The position numbers and the translations under genes were made by a program. A stretch of 64,000 nucleotides of DNA from NCBI GenBank assembly GCA_910575035.1, contig CAJTDL010000004.1:62001-126000 (forward strand), read 5' to 3'. Source of the stretch: Lachnospiraceae bacterium (GTDB taxonomy: Bacteria > Bacillota > Clostridia > Lachnospirales > Lachnospiraceae). Shown in pieces: positions 52,064 through 61,715 of the stretch (positions within the stretch are counted from its first letter, which is position 1; the number at the start of each line of letters is the position of its first letter). The notes beneath the pieces were generated by a model that saw nothing but the letters and a program-made list of their open reading frames with translations, did not search any database and had not been told where the DNA came from.

Positions 52064-53035
52064 TTAAATATTCATTTCTGTGATTGCATTTAAAAACGCT
52101 TCATGGATCGTGGAATGCATATGTTCCCCTAACAGTTCTACGTTGGCCAGGGGGATCATGCCTCCTGCCATGGAAGGGTGCCCGCCTCCGTTCCCATAAA
52201 GGGCTAATGCCTTGGAAATAAGCAGCCCCGCGTGGATATAGCCCTTTCTGCAGCGTACAGAAAAGCGGAGGCCTTCTGTATGGCGTGCATAAACTACGGC
52301 TATATCCACTACATTCAGGGATAGGATAAAATCAGAAATAATTGCCACCAAAGCCTGTGTGCTGTTAAAGGGGATATAGGCGAAGCCGGTGCCCTGAAAA
52401 ATCTGGATGTTTTGGATGGCTGCCCCATAAGCCCTAAGGTCGTCAAATTCCATGGTATTGGAATACATATCTGTGACCAGGTTCCAGTCGGCAGATGTGA
52501 ACAGGTAGGAAAGCATCTCCATGTCCAAGGGAGCTGTTCCCCGGGTGAGGTCTGCAGTGTCCATCTTAATCCCGTAGGCTAAAGCAGCGGCACAGTTAGA
52601 AGAAAGGGGCGTGTTGGTCTGTTGGAAATAGGAAGCTATGATACAGGCGCAGGAGCCGACAGCTTGGATATCCTGGTATAGGTATTCATAGGGGAACATG
52701 GTGGGGTGGTGGTCAATGCAGGCCACGTAATTCCCGGCCATTTGGGTGATATTGCTGTTTAATTTCTGGGAATCCACCAGTATGATGAAGTCTCCCTCCT
52801 GCATATCTGTGACCTCCCCTTCGGAGTACATCATGATGCCGAAGGTGTCCAGCATTTTTTTAACGCTGCTGCGGTCAATTTTGCCATCGTAACACAGAGT
52901 GGAGGGAATGCCGTAGAAATTCAAAAACTGCTGAAGGCCAAAGGCGCTGGAAATGGCGTCCGGATCAGGGAAATTATGGGTCTGGATGTATACCGTATGG
53001 TCTTTCAGGATATTGATTAAATCAAATGGGTTCAT
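52064..53035 (-). CDS. nrnA: DHH-family phosphoesterase, NrnA-like (nanoRNase/pAp phosphatase)
   Basis: This 323-residue protein has the DHH motifs HNFPDPDAISSAFGLQ (about 18-33; the family's usual DGDA is DPDA here) and DHHPT (about 108). The C-terminal DHHA1 domain ends GNGGGHPSMAGG. NrnA-type enzymes degrade 2-5 nt RNAs and 3'-phosphoadenosine 5'-phosphate. GGGAGCC precedes the ATG at 53035; an upstream extension is open but has no ribosome binding site. It is convergent with asnS and divergent from recJ, itself a DHH protein. Confidence 0.88.
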   Translation of the reverse strand: MNPFDLINILKDHTVYIQTHNFPDPDAISSAFGLQQFLNFYGIPSTLCYDGKIDRSSVKKMLDTFGIMMYSEGEVTDMQEGDFIILVDSQKLNSNITQMAGNYVACIDHHPTMFPYEYLYQDIQAVGSCACIIASYFQQTNTPLSSNCAAALAYGIKMDTADLTRGTAPLDMEMLSYLFTSADWNLVTDMYSNTMEFDDLRAYGAAIQNIQIFQGTGFAYIPFNSTQALVAIISDFILSLNVVDIAVVYARHTEGLRFSVRCRKGYIHAGLLISKALALYGNGGGHPSMAGGMIPLANVELLGEHMHSTIHEAFLNAITEMNI

Positions 53036-53198
53036 AGGTGGCTCCCTTCTGTTTGGTAATAGTGCGGTAAAGCCGTTACTGTCCACGGCTGGGGAATGCG
53101 CTGGACTGCCCATTCCGTGTGTTCTGAGTATTATATTATCATATTTTCTTGAAAAAGTCACCATGTTTTGCTATGATGCTTAGGGAGGTATATTACAA

Positions 53199-54962
53199 AT
53201 GGAAAGATGGGTTGTGTCTGCCAAAAGGGCAGATTTTAAAGGAATTGGGGAAAAGTTTGGAATCGACCAGGTGACAGCCCGGATTATACGGAATCGGGAT
53301 ATTGTAGGGGAAGGCGCCATAGAGGAATATTTGCATGGGGGCCTGGGGACGCTCCACGATCCTAGGAAAATGAAGGATATGGGGCGGGCTGTGGAAATTT
53401 TGAAGGAGAAGGTGCGGGAAGGGAAGAAGGTCCGTATCTTGGGTGATTATGATATAGATGGGATACAGTCAGTTTATATTTTATATTCTGCGCTGTGTGA
53501 ATGCGGCGGGAATGTGGATTATGCCATTCCCCATAGGATTACGGATGGGTATGGGATCAATGAGCGGTTAGTCCGGCAGGCCAAGGAGGACGGCGTGGAT
53601 ACAGTCCTAACCTGTGACAATGGGATTGCGGCGCAGAGGGAGATTGCCCTGGCCAAGGAATTGGGGCTTACAGTGGTAGTCACGGACCATCATGAGGTTC
53701 CATATAGGGAATTGGAGAATGGGGAGCGGGAATACCAGCTTCCGCCAGCAGATGCAGTGGTGAATCCCAAGCAGCCGGGCTGCCCTTATCCTTTTAAGGG
53801 GCTTTGCGGGGCGGCAGTGGCTTTTAAGCTGGTGCAGGTGCTGTATGGGGAAATGGGGTTTTCCGAAGAAAAGGCGTTGGCATATTTGGAAAATGCGGCA
53901 TTTGCCACGGTTGGGGATGTGATGGATTTGGTTGGGGAGAACCGTTCCTTGGTAAAGGAAGGGCTCAAAGCGCTGAACCGCACGAAGAATTTGGGGATAC
54001 GCGCCCTTGCATTGCGCAATAAGATTGATCTTGGGGAGATTAAGGCTTACCATATTGGATTTGTGCTGGGACCCTGCCTGAATGCCAGCGGGCGCCTGGA
54101 TACGGCCAAAAGGGCATTGGAGCTGTTGCTTGCCAAAGATGGGAATACGGCGGCAGAGTTTGCAGGGGATTTGTATGACCTGAATGCAAGCCGAAAGGAA
54201 ATGACCGAGCAGGGCGTGGAACGGGCGAAGGAGCTGGTGGAGGGCACCTCCCTGAAGGGGGATAAGGTGCTGGTTATTTTTATGCCGGACTGCCATGAGA
54301 GCCTGGCAGGGATTATTGCAGGGCGCATCCGGGAACGGTACCATCGGCCCGTATTTGTGCTGACAGAGAGCGAGGATGGCGTAAAAGGGTCTGGGCGTTC
54401 TATTGAACAGTACTCCATGTATGAGGAAATGTCAAAGTGTAAGGAATTGTTCACAAAGTTTGGAGGGCACCCCATGGCAGCGGGGCTTTCGCTTCCAAAA
54501 GAGAATGTAGGGCTGTTTCGGCAAAGCCTGAATGAGAATACCCTCTTGACAGAAGAGGATATACAGGGGAAAATTGTGATAGACGTGCCAATGCCATTGG
54601 ATTATATTACCAGGGAGCTGGTGGAGGAGTTAAAGGTTTTGGAGCCTTTTGGGAAATCCAATGAGAAGCCTGTGTTTGCAGATAAGAACTTGCATATCCT
54701 TTCCCTGCGGATTTGTGGGAAGAATCGAAATGTATGCCGGATGCAGGTGCAGAGCCAGGGCGGGCGGCAAATGGATGCCATTTATTTCCGCGATGTGGAT
54801 AAATTTCTGGCCTATCTGACGGAGAAATATGGGGAGCAGGCCGTTGGGCTTGCCATGGCAGGGCAGGATGGGGGGATTTATGTTTCCTTTATCTATTATC
54901 CGGAAATCAATTCCTACCAAGAGAGGGAAAGCCTGCAGATTGTCGTGAAGAATTATTGTTAA
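53199..54962 (+). CDS. recJ: Single-stranded-DNA-specific exonuclease RecJ
   Basis: RecJ is a 5'-3' ssDNA exonuclease in recombination and repair. The 587-residue protein has metal motif GDYDIDGI (about 82-89), CDNGI, DHHE (about 163-166), and the DHHA1 segment KFGGHPMAAGLS. The C-terminal OB region follows. The length matches the short RecJ form. GGGAGGTA precedes the ATG, and the gene is divergent from nrnA with 160 bp between them. It appears complete. Confidence 0.94.
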   Translation: MERWVVSAKRADFKGIGEKFGIDQVTARIIRNRDIVGEGAIEEYLHGGLGTLHDPRKMKDMGRAVEILKEKVREGKKVRILGDYDIDGIQSVYILYSALCECGGNVDYAIPHRITDGYGINERLVRQAKEDGVDTVLTCDNGIAAQREIALAKELGLTVVVTDHHEVPYRELENGEREYQLPPADAVVNPKQPGCPYPFKGLCGAAVAFKLVQVLYGEMGFSEEKALAYLENAAFATVGDVMDLVGENRSLVKEGLKALNRTKNLGIRALALRNKIDLGEIKAYHIGFVLGPCLNASGRLDTAKRALELLLAKDGNTAAEFAGDLYDLNASRKEMTEQGVERAKELVEGTSLKGDKVLVIFMPDCHESLAGIIAGRIRERYHRPVFVLTESEDGVKGSGRSIEQYSMYEEMSKCKELFTKFGGHPMAAGLSLPKENVGLFRQSLNENTLLTEEDIQGKIVIDVPMPLDYITRELVEELKVLEPFGKSNEKPVFADKNLHILSLRICGKNRNVCRMQVQSQGGRQMDAIYFRDVDKFLAYLTEKYGEQAVGLAMAGQDGGIYVSFIYYPEINSYQERESLQIVVKNYC

Positions 54963-54971
54963 TATGTGGGG

Positions 54972-55104
54972 AACTATTCAGCAGGTCTGCGCATTTACTG
55001 CGCTGGCCGTGAGAAAATGATGCAAGAGTGTCAAAATCCCATCGCCGTAGGCGATTTTAAATGGATTTTGACATGTAACTATGAAGGTACGGAATAGTTA
55101 CATT
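54972..55104. repeat. Structured spacer element with nested inverted repeats
   Basis: GTCAAAATCC (55030-55039) pairs with GGATTTTGAC (55063-55072) and encloses ATCGCC-GTA-GGCGAT (55041-55055). It is followed at once by TGTAACTAT (55074-55082) pairing with ATAGTTACA (55094-55102). The nearby AACTATTCAG is shared with the spacer at 49026. Two adjacent strong hairpins suggest an interspersed palindromic element, an RNA structure, or a recJ terminator. Confidence 0.6.
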
Positions 55105-55186
55105 TGTGATTAAAATGAGGGATAGCTAATTTGGCAGGCAAAAGGCAAAGCTGCGTTTGGCCTGCCCCCAGGAAAGGAGGAAGCGG

Positions 55187-56164
55187 GTGTTTGGGATCAA
55201 TCGGAAATTAGAGGAAAAGGAACAGGAAATGGAGCGGGCGCTGTCCTCCAAGCAGGATGAGATCGACCAGTATGCCCAAAAGCTTGCAGAGGCCAAGGAA
55301 AAGATGCAGGCAGCCTGGCAGCAGACAGAATCCCATGTTGTGTCCATAGAGGATTGCCAGAAAGGGCTGGCAGAGCGGATGAGGGAGCTGGCAAAGTCGG
55401 TAAATGAAGCCGGCGGAAAGGCAAAGCGCCAGAATGAGAAAATACGGGATCTGCAGAGGCAGGCTGAGAAGCTGGCAAAGGATGCTGAGAAATCTGAAAG
55501 CAGCGGGCAAAAGAACCTGGCCAGGATCCAGTGCCAGGAAAAGGAGGTGCTGGAAATTGCGAAGCAGTACGAAGATGTTGTCTCCCCTGGGGAGATTATT
55601 CACCCAGTAGCAGCCAGCATCCGGAAAGAAATTGAGCAGATGCAGGGACAGGTGGAGGGACTGGAGGAGCTTGGGAAGCAGATGGAGATGCGCGCCCTTC
55701 ATGCAGCCATAGAGGCTGGAAGGATGGGGGAGGCCGGCCTGGATTTTGTAGGGGCAGCAGAGGAAGTCCGCGTACTGTCTGGGCAGTATTCCTGGGCGGC
55801 GGCCTTTCTAACGGATAAGATGAAGCGTATTTTATCCGAACTGCAGGAAATGGAGGAGCAGACAGGGCAGCTGGCGGAGCTTTTGAGGAAGCAGAACGCC
55901 CGCCTGGAAAGGGCAGTCTCAGAGGTCAGCGGATATGTAGGGGAGCTTGAGGCGCCCAGTGTTTCCCTGGTGATTGCCGGGGTAAAGGAATTGGCAGGGG
56001 AGATAGGGGAAGCCGGAAAATCCGGGAAGGAGATTGTGGAGGAGTGCAGCCAGGCAGCGTCTGGCATTGAAAAGGAAGGAAAAGAGTATGGGCAGCGGAA
56101 TAGGAAGGCGCTGCGGGAACTGCGGGGGCAGGTGAAGGAAGCGAAGGAAGCGGTGCGGGGATGA
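55187..56164 (+). CDS. Soluble coiled-coil protein with a chemoreceptor signalling-tip motif
   Basis: This 325-residue protein is almost entirely helical coiled coil and has no membrane span. Around residue 175-205 it has ALHAAIEAGRMGEAGLDFVG and AEEVRVLSGQ, close to the signalling hairpin tip of methyl-accepting chemotaxis proteins (consensus ALNAAIEAARAGEAG). It thus looks like a cytosolic MCP-like protein without sensor domain or HAMP. The N-terminal coiled coil (10-110) may act in its place. The start is GTG at 55187 with AAGGAGG upstream. The DUF1002 gene follows after 41 bp. Partner and signal are unknown. Confidence 0.8.
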   Translation: MFGINRKLEEKEQEMERALSSKQDEIDQYAQKLAEAKEKMQAAWQQTESHVVSIEDCQKGLAERMRELAKSVNEAGGKAKRQNEKIRDLQRQAEKLAKDAEKSESSGQKNLARIQCQEKEVLEIAKQYEDVVSPGEIIHPVAASIRKEIEQMQGQVEGLEELGKQMEMRALHAAIEAGRMGEAGLDFVGAAEEVRVLSGQYSWAAAFLTDKMKRILSELQEMEEQTGQLAELLRKQNARLERAVSEVSGYVGELEAPSVSLVIAGVKELAGEIGEAGKSGKEIVEECSQAASGIEKEGKEYGQRNRKALRELRGQVKEAKEAVRG

Positions 56165-56205
56165 CAACAGAGTTAAGAGCTCACTTTTAAGAAAGGAATG
56201 AGATT

Positions 56206-57414
56206 ATGAAAAGACGTATGAGACAGGTGCTTTGCTTATTGCTGGTTTGCACGGTAACAGCCATTTCGCCGGTAACGGCAGGCGTAGCGCGGGCAGAGAT
56301 AGAAGAGGCGCCCCCAGGGGAAGTGGATGGCGAGGCGCCGGCATCTTCGGAGGAGACAGAGAAGCCAGAGGAGGCGCCTGCAGTGTCAGAATACCTGGAG
56401 CCATTGGACAATCCTTCAGTGCCAGATCCAGCAGTGCCATCCAATGGAACAGGGGATACAGAAACAGAAGGGGAGCAGGAGCCAGAGGTACCCCAGACAG
56501 GGGCAGAAACGCCCCAGACAGACGCGGGAGCATCCCAGGAAGGCCAGGAGGCGCCCAATGCAGATGCCTCGTCTCCCCTGAATCAGGAGGGGGAAGTGAC
56601 AGAGCCGATCACAAAGGAAGATAAGCCTTATCTGGCGCTGGGAGCGAACCTGACCCAGCAGCAGCAGGCAACAGTGCTGGGCTTATTGGGAATCAATCCG
56701 GCAGAGCTTTCAGAATACGATGTGATCTATATTACGAATGAGGAGGAGCACGAGTATCTGGGGAATTATGTGGATGCCCAGAAGATTGGCACCAGGGCTT
56801 TATCCTCAGTGCTGATTGTAAAGAGGGATAAGGGGAATGGGATCAATATCACAACGAAAAATATTTCCTACTGTACCATTGGAATGTATAAGAATGCGCT
56901 GATTACGGCTGGGATTACAGATGCGGATATTATTGTGGCAGGGCCTACGCCGATTTCCGGCACAGCAGCATTGGTAGGGGCAATGAAGGCCTATGCGGTT
57001 ATGACGGGAGAGGAAGTTACGGAAGAAAGCATGGATACGGCTTTGAATGAACTGGTGCTGACAGGGGATATTGCGGATACTGTTGGGGATTCAGAGAAGG
57101 CAGAGGAATTGATCGCTTATCTGAAGCAGGAGGTGATCGGGCGTGACTTTGAAAGTGACGCGGAAATCCAAGAAGTGATTGAGGATGCATGTGATCAGTT
57201 CCAAATCCAGCTGTCTGACAGCGAGGTTCAGGAATTAATAAGCCTGCTGAAGAAGATTGGGAGTTTGGATCTGGATTTGGATTCCATTAAGAATCAAGCA
57301 GAGGCTCTTTACAAGAAGCTGTCTAACCTGGATATAGATGCGGGAGGCATTTGGGAAAAAGTGAAAGGGTTCTTCCAGGGGATTGTAGACTTTTTTGTAG
57401 GGCTGTTTTCCTAG
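56206..57414 (+). CDS. Secreted DUF1002 protein
   Basis: This 402-residue protein has a signal peptide (about 1-29, VLCLLLVCTVTAISPVTA) and a Pro/Glu/Gly-rich linker (30-140). A DUF1002 domain (about 142-330) follows, starting LALGANLTQQQQATVLGLLG and including ALITAGITDADIIVAGPTPISGTAALVGAM. The C-terminal helical tail ends in an amphipathic or hydrophobic segment (FFQGIVDFFVGLFS), which could touch the membrane. DUF1002 proteins such as YpuA have no settled function. AAAGGAATG precedes the start. It lies 18 bp ahead of the methyltransferase gene. Confidence 0.85.
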   Translation: MKRRMRQVLCLLLVCTVTAISPVTAGVARAEIEEAPPGEVDGEAPASSEETEKPEEAPAVSEYLEPLDNPSVPDPAVPSNGTGDTETEGEQEPEVPQTGAETPQTDAGASQEGQEAPNADASSPLNQEGEVTEPITKEDKPYLALGANLTQQQQATVLGLLGINPAELSEYDVIYITNEEEHEYLGNYVDAQKIGTRALSSVLIVKRDKGNGINITTKNISYCTIGMYKNALITAGITDADIIVAGPTPISGTAALVGAMKAYAVMTGEEVTEESMDTALNELVLTGDIADTVGDSEKAEELIAYLKQEVIGRDFESDAEIQEVIEDACDQFQIQLSDSEVQELISLLKKIGSLDLDLDSIKNQAEALYKKLSNLDIDAGGIWEKVKGFFQGIVDFFVGLFS

Positions 57415-57431
57415 TGCGGGAAGGAGAGGGT

Positions 57432-58298
57432 ATGGAAGCCTATACAGGATTTGCAGAGGTGTATGACTTGTTTATGGACAATGTGCCTTATGAGGCATGG
57501 AGCCAATACCTGACCAGCTTGCTGCGGGAGCGGCAGGCGGAGCAGGGGATCGTGCTGGAGCTGGGCTGTGGTACAGGGAAGATGACAAGGCTGCTGGCAA
57601 AGGCCGGGTATGATATGATTGGGATAGACAATTCCCAGGAAATGCTGCTGATTGCCAGAGAAGCGTCCCAGGCTGAGGGAGAAGGGGCAGAGGGCAGCAT
57701 GGATATTTTGTATCTGCTGCAGGATATGCGGGAGTTTGAACTGTATGGCACGGTACGGGCAGTGGTGAGCGTCTGTGATTCCATGAATTATATTTTGGAA
57801 GAGGAGGAGCTGCTGCAGGTTTTTAAGCTGGTGAATAATTATCTGGATCCGGGCGGGGTTTTTATCTTTGACCTGAATACCCCTTATAAATACAGGGAAA
57901 TACTAGGGGAGAATGTGTTTTGTGAGAACAGGGAGGAGGGCAGCTTTATCTGGGAGAATTTTTTTGATGAGGAAAGCCAGGTAAATGAGTATGGCCTGAC
58001 ACTATTTATTCGGGAAAGGGATAATAGCAGCGGGGAAGGGGAGCTTTACCGCAAGTATGAAGAAACCCATTTTCAGAGGGCTTATGGGATAAGCCAGGTG
58101 AAAGGGCTGTTGGAGCAGGCTGGAATGGAGTTTGTGGCAGTGTACGATGCCTTTGGGCATGAGGCTCCGACAGAGAGCAGCGAGAGGGTTTATTTTGTGG
58201 CGAAGGAGCATGGGAAAGTGGGAATGGCCTTGCCAGTGGATTTTGGCAGCGCCATGGGAAAGGAAGGCATGCAGCAGGCTATTGGAGAGATAGAATGA
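57432..58298 (+). CDS. Class I SAM-dependent methyltransferase
   Basis: This 288-residue enzyme has SAM motif I VLELGCGTGKMTRLL (about 37-51), motif II acidic residue in MIGIDNSQEML, and motif post-III region GGVFIFDLNTPYKY. The N-terminus YTGFAEVYDLFMDNVPYEAW matches a Firmicute family usually annotated only as a methyltransferase of unknown substrate. AAGGAGAGGG sets the ATG at 57432, just past the DUF1002 stop; the longer frame from 57351 overlaps that gene and is rejected. An operon with hslO downstream (50 bp) is possible. Confidence 0.9.
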   Translation: MEAYTGFAEVYDLFMDNVPYEAWSQYLTSLLRERQAEQGIVLELGCGTGKMTRLLAKAGYDMIGIDNSQEMLLIAREASQAEGEGAEGSMDILYLLQDMREFELYGTVRAVVSVCDSMNYILEEEELLQVFKLVNNYLDPGGVFIFDLNTPYKYREILGENVFCENREEGSFIWENFFDEESQVNEYGLTLFIRERDNSSGEGELYRKYEETHFQRAYGISQVKGLLEQAGMEFVAVYDAFGHEAPTESSERVYFVAKEHGKVGMALPVDFGSAMGKEGMQQAIGEIE

Positions 58299-58348
58299 GG
58301 ATATGGGGATAAGTGGGGTGGGGATGATAGGAGAGTGAGGAAAGTCAG

Positions 58349-59260
58349 ATGGGACAAAAGAATGATTATATTGTGCGGGCGACTGCGGCAGACGGCCAGA
58401 TTCGGGCGTTTGCCATCCGTTCCCGGGAGCTGGTGGAGCAGGCCAGGGTTTACCATGATACGAGCCCAGTTATGACGGCGGCTTTGGGAAGGCTGCTGAG
58501 CGGTGGGGCCATGATGGGGATTATGATGAAGGGCAAAGAGGATTTGCTGACGCTGCAGATTAAGGGGGAGGGGGAAGCAAAAGGGCTCACTGTGACGGCA
58601 GACAGCCAGGGAAATGTGAAGGGATATCCCCAGGTGCCAGATGTAATGCTTCCGCCTAATGCGAAAGGGAAATTAGATGTGGGCGGCGCAATTGGGAGGG
58701 GGATGTTAAGTGTGGTCAGGGACATTGGGCTGAAGGAGCCCTATGTGGGGCAGGTGGCCTTGCAGACTTCGGAGATCGCAGAGGATCTGACGTATTATTT
58801 TGCCGTTTCAGAGCAGACGCCTTCGGCAGTGGGGCTAGGCGTGCTGATGAACCGGGACAATACGGTTCGGCAGGCAGGAGGGTTTATGATCCAGCTTATG
58901 CCAGGGGCAGAGGATGGGCTGGTGGATGCCTTAGAGGCCAAAATGGCAGGGCTTCATTCCGTGACAGACATGCTGGAGCAGGGGGATACGCCAGAAATGC
59001 TGCTGGAATGGATTTTAGGGGAATTTGGGCTGGAAATATTGGACACAGTCCCTGCCCATTACCGCTGTGATTGTTCCAGGGAACGTGTGGCAAGGGCTGT
59101 TGCCAGCATTGGGAAGAAAGACCTCAAGGAACTGGCAGAGGGGCAGGAGCCTATTGAAGTTACCTGCCAGTTTTGTGATAAACGCTATATTTTTACGCCG
59201 GAAGATTTAAAGGAATTACTAGAAAAGGGTTCAGGTACCTTGGAAAGGAGCCAATCGTGA
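58349..59260 (+). CDS. hslO: Redox-regulated chaperone Hsp33
   Basis: Hsp33 holds unfolding proteins during oxidative stress. The 303-residue protein has the N-terminal core (YIVRATAADGQIRAFAI, GRLLSGGAMMG) and the C-terminal redox switch with four zinc cysteines, CDC (about 243-245) and CQFC (about 275-278). The stop codon overlaps the GTG start of nadE by four bases, giving tight coupling. An oxygen-stress chaperone fits an anaerobe. AAAGTCAG is a weak ribosome binding site. Confidence 0.95.
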   Translation: MGQKNDYIVRATAADGQIRAFAIRSRELVEQARVYHDTSPVMTAALGRLLSGGAMMGIMMKGKEDLLTLQIKGEGEAKGLTVTADSQGNVKGYPQVPDVMLPPNAKGKLDVGGAIGRGMLSVVRDIGLKEPYVGQVALQTSEIAEDLTYYFAVSEQTPSAVGLGVLMNRDNTVRQAGGFMIQLMPGAEDGLVDALEAKMAGLHSVTDMLEQGDTPEMLLEWILGEFGLEILDTVPAHYRCDCSRERVARAVASIGKKDLKELAEGQEPIEVTCQFCDKRYIFTPEDLKELLEKGSGTLERSQS

Positions 59261-61179
59261 AGGATGGTTTTATAAAGGTGGCGGCGCTGACCCCCAAAAT
59301 CCGGGTGGCAGACCCCTTGTATAATAAGCAGGCGATTGTTGAGAAAATAGGGGAGGCGGAAAGGCAGAGGGCTGTGGTGGCAGTCTTTCCGGAAATGTGC
59401 ATTACAGGGTACACCTGTGGGGATCTGTTTTTGATGGATACCTTATTGGGGCAGGCAGAGGATGTGCTGTTAGAGATTGCAGAAGAAACCAATGGCAAGA
59501 ATATGCTGGTATTTGCAGGGCTGCCCTTTTCCTGGAAGGGCAGGCTCTACAATGTGGCGGCAGCCATGGGAAACGGCCAGGTTCTGGGGCTGGTGCCGAA
59601 AATGTGCATTCCTAATTATAATGAGTATTATGAGGCGCGGTATTTTACGGCTGGAATGGAAGAACCTATAGAGGTTGCCTTGAAAAATGGCCAAAGGGTT
59701 CCAATGGGTAGCCGTTTGTTGTTTAGCCCGGACTGCCAAAGGAAGCTGAAGGTTGGCGTGGAAATCTGTGAGGATCTATGGACGCCCAGCCCGCCCAGCA
59801 TTTCCCATGCGCTGGCAGGAGCCAACCTGATCGTGAACCTGTCCGCCAGTGATGAGGCCACAGGAAAGGACCGTTATCGGAAGAGCCTGGTGGAGGGACA
59901 GTCGGCAAGGCTTCTCTGCGGTTATGTCTATGCCAGTGCAGGAGATGGGGAGTCTACCCAGGATGTGGTTTATTCCGCCCATAATATGATTGCGGAAAAT
60001 GGGATCCTGCTGGCTGAGGCAGAGCGTTTCCAGAATCAGTCTGCCTATGGGGAAATTGACATCCAGAGGCTGGATGGGCAGCGCAGGCGGATGTCCACTT
60101 TTACAGGAAAGCCAGAGGCTTATCAGGAGATATCTTTCCATTTGCATTCGGAGAGGACAGAGCTTACCCGGTTTGTGGATCCTCTTCCCTTTGTGCCAGG
60201 GAAGCTGGAAGAACGGAGGAAGCGGTGTGAGGAAATTTTGTCAATCCAGTCTATGGGGCTGAAAAAGCGCCTGGAGCATACAGGGTGCAGGCATGCTGTG
60301 GTGGGCATTTCCGGCGGGCTGGATTCCACGCTGGCTCTTTTGGTGACCGTACGTGCTTTTGACCTGCAGGGGCTGAACCGCAAAGGAATCCGGGCGGTGA
60401 CCATGCCAGGGTTTGGGACTACAAGCCGTACCTATGGCAATGCGGTGAGCCTGATCCGCTGCCTTGGGGCAGAATTTCTGGAAGTTGACATTAAGGAGGC
60501 GGTGCGGGTTCATTTCCGGGATATTGCCCAGAGTGAGGAGAACCATGATGTGACCTATGAAAATGGCCAGGCAAGGGAACGGACTCAGATTTTGATGGAT
60601 ATTGCCAACCAGGAAAATGGGCTGGTGGTCGGCACCGGGGATATGTCAGAGCTTGCTTTGGGGTGGGCAACCTATAATGGCGACCATATGTCCATGTATG
60701 GCGTGAACGCTTCTGTGCCAAAGACACTGGTGCGCCATTTGGTGCATTATTATGCAGATACCTGCCAAGAGGAAGAGTTAGGGAAAATCCTTATGGATAT
60801 CCTGGATACGCCGGTAAGCCCGGAGCTTCTGCCGCCGGAGGACGGCAAGATTTCCCAGAAGACGGAGGATATTGTAGGCCCTTATGAGCTTCATGATTTC
60901 TTCCTGTACCATATGCTGCGTTCTGGCTATGAGCCTGAGAAGATCTTCCGGCTGGCATCCTACGCTTTTGGGAAAGAATATGATCAGGAAACTATACTGA
61001 AATGGCTGAAAGTATTCGTAAAGCGCTTCTTCTCCCAGCAGTTTAAGCGGTCCTGCCTGCCAGACGGGCCAAAGGTTGGAACCGTTGCAGTTTCCCCAAG
61101 GGGGGACCTGCGGATGCCAAGCGACGCCAGTGCGGCAGCCTGGATGGCACAGCTTGAGAAAATAGGGGCATTGCTCTGA
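59257..61179 (+). CDS. nadE: Glutamine-dependent NAD+ synthetase
   Basis: This enzyme converts NaAD to NAD with glutamine as nitrogen donor. The 640-residue protein has an N-terminal nitrilase-type glutaminase domain with Glu (VFPEMCITGY), Lys (LVPKMCIPNYNEY) and Cys (VGVEICEDLW). The C-terminal synthetase domain has the PP-loop GISGGLDSTLAL and GTGDMSELALGW. The start is GTG within GTGA overlapping the hslO stop. It ends just before the flavodoxin gene. pncB at 38141 supplies the salvage precursor. Confidence 0.96.
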   Translation: MKDGFIKVAALTPKIRVADPLYNKQAIVEKIGEAERQRAVVAVFPEMCITGYTCGDLFLMDTLLGQAEDVLLEIAEETNGKNMLVFAGLPFSWKGRLYNVAAAMGNGQVLGLVPKMCIPNYNEYYEARYFTAGMEEPIEVALKNGQRVPMGSRLLFSPDCQRKLKVGVEICEDLWTPSPPSISHALAGANLIVNLSASDEATGKDRYRKSLVEGQSARLLCGYVYASAGDGESTQDVVYSAHNMIAENGILLAEAERFQNQSAYGEIDIQRLDGQRRRMSTFTGKPEAYQEISFHLHSERTELTRFVDPLPFVPGKLEERRKRCEEILSIQSMGLKKRLEHTGCRHAVVGISGGLDSTLALLVTVRAFDLQGLNRKGIRAVTMPGFGTTSRTYGNAVSLIRCLGAEFLEVDIKEAVRVHFRDIAQSEENHDVTYENGQARERTQILMDIANQENGLVVGTGDMSELALGWATYNGDHMSMYGVNASVPKTLVRHLVHYYADTCQEEELGKILMDILDTPVSPELLPPEDGKISQKTEDIVGPYELHDFFLYHMLRSGYEPEKIFRLASYAFGKEYDQETILKWLKVFVKRFFSQQFKRSCLPDGPKVGTVAVSPRGDLRMPSDASAAAWMAQLEKIGALL

Positions 61180-61208
61180 TGCCCGCTAACCGGCGCGAGG
61201 TGAAAAGA

Positions 61209-61715
61209 ATGGATTATATGGTGGTATATTCCAGTAAAACGGGAAATACGAAAAAAATAGCCACTGAAATTTTCAGTGCCCTGCCAGGAATGTCAAAGGA
61301 TATGCAAAATTTGGAAGAGTACAGGGGAAAAGATGCAGACATTTTTTTTGTAGGCTTTTGGGTAGACCGGGGTACCTGCGATATGTCTGTGATCAATATG
61401 CTGTCCAGCCTGCATGGAAAAAAGGTGGCTTTATTCGGCACCTGCGGCATGGGAAGGGATGAGGGGTATTTCCGGATGATCGAACAAACGGTAAAGGTTT
61501 GGATCCCGGATGACTGTGAATACCTGGGAACCTTCCTTTGCCAGGGGAAAATGCCGATGCAGCTGCGGGAAAACTATGAAATTATGATGGAGGATCCCAG
61601 GCAGGAGCTTTGGCGCAAAAAAATGCTGCAGAATTTTGACGAAGGCCTGTTCCATCCCAATGATGAGGATCTGGCGCATGCCAGGGAGTTCGTGAGGCGT
61701 TTGGTGGAGAAATAG
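61209..61715 (+). CDS. Flavodoxin-family protein
   Basis: This 168-residue protein has the FMN phosphate loop SSKTGNTKKIA (about 8-18) and a second FMN-loop region VGFWVDRGTCD (about 46-56) and GTCGMGRDEGYF. It matches a flavodoxin-like family with a shortened core and a C-terminal helical part (about 120-168) common in gut Clostridia, often of unknown partner. Bilirubin-reductase-associated flavodoxins belong to a similar family, but no reductase is nearby. GAGGTGAAAAG precedes the ATG at 61209. It is probably co-transcribed with nadE. Confidence 0.82.
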   Translation: MDYMVVYSSKTGNTKKIATEIFSALPGMSKDMQNLEEYRGKDADIFFVGFWVDRGTCDMSVINMLSSLHGKKVALFGTCGMGRDEGYFRMIEQTVKVWIPDDCEYLGTFLCQGKMPMQLRENYEIMMEDPRQELWRKKMLQNFDEGLFHPNDEDLAHAREFVRRLVEK

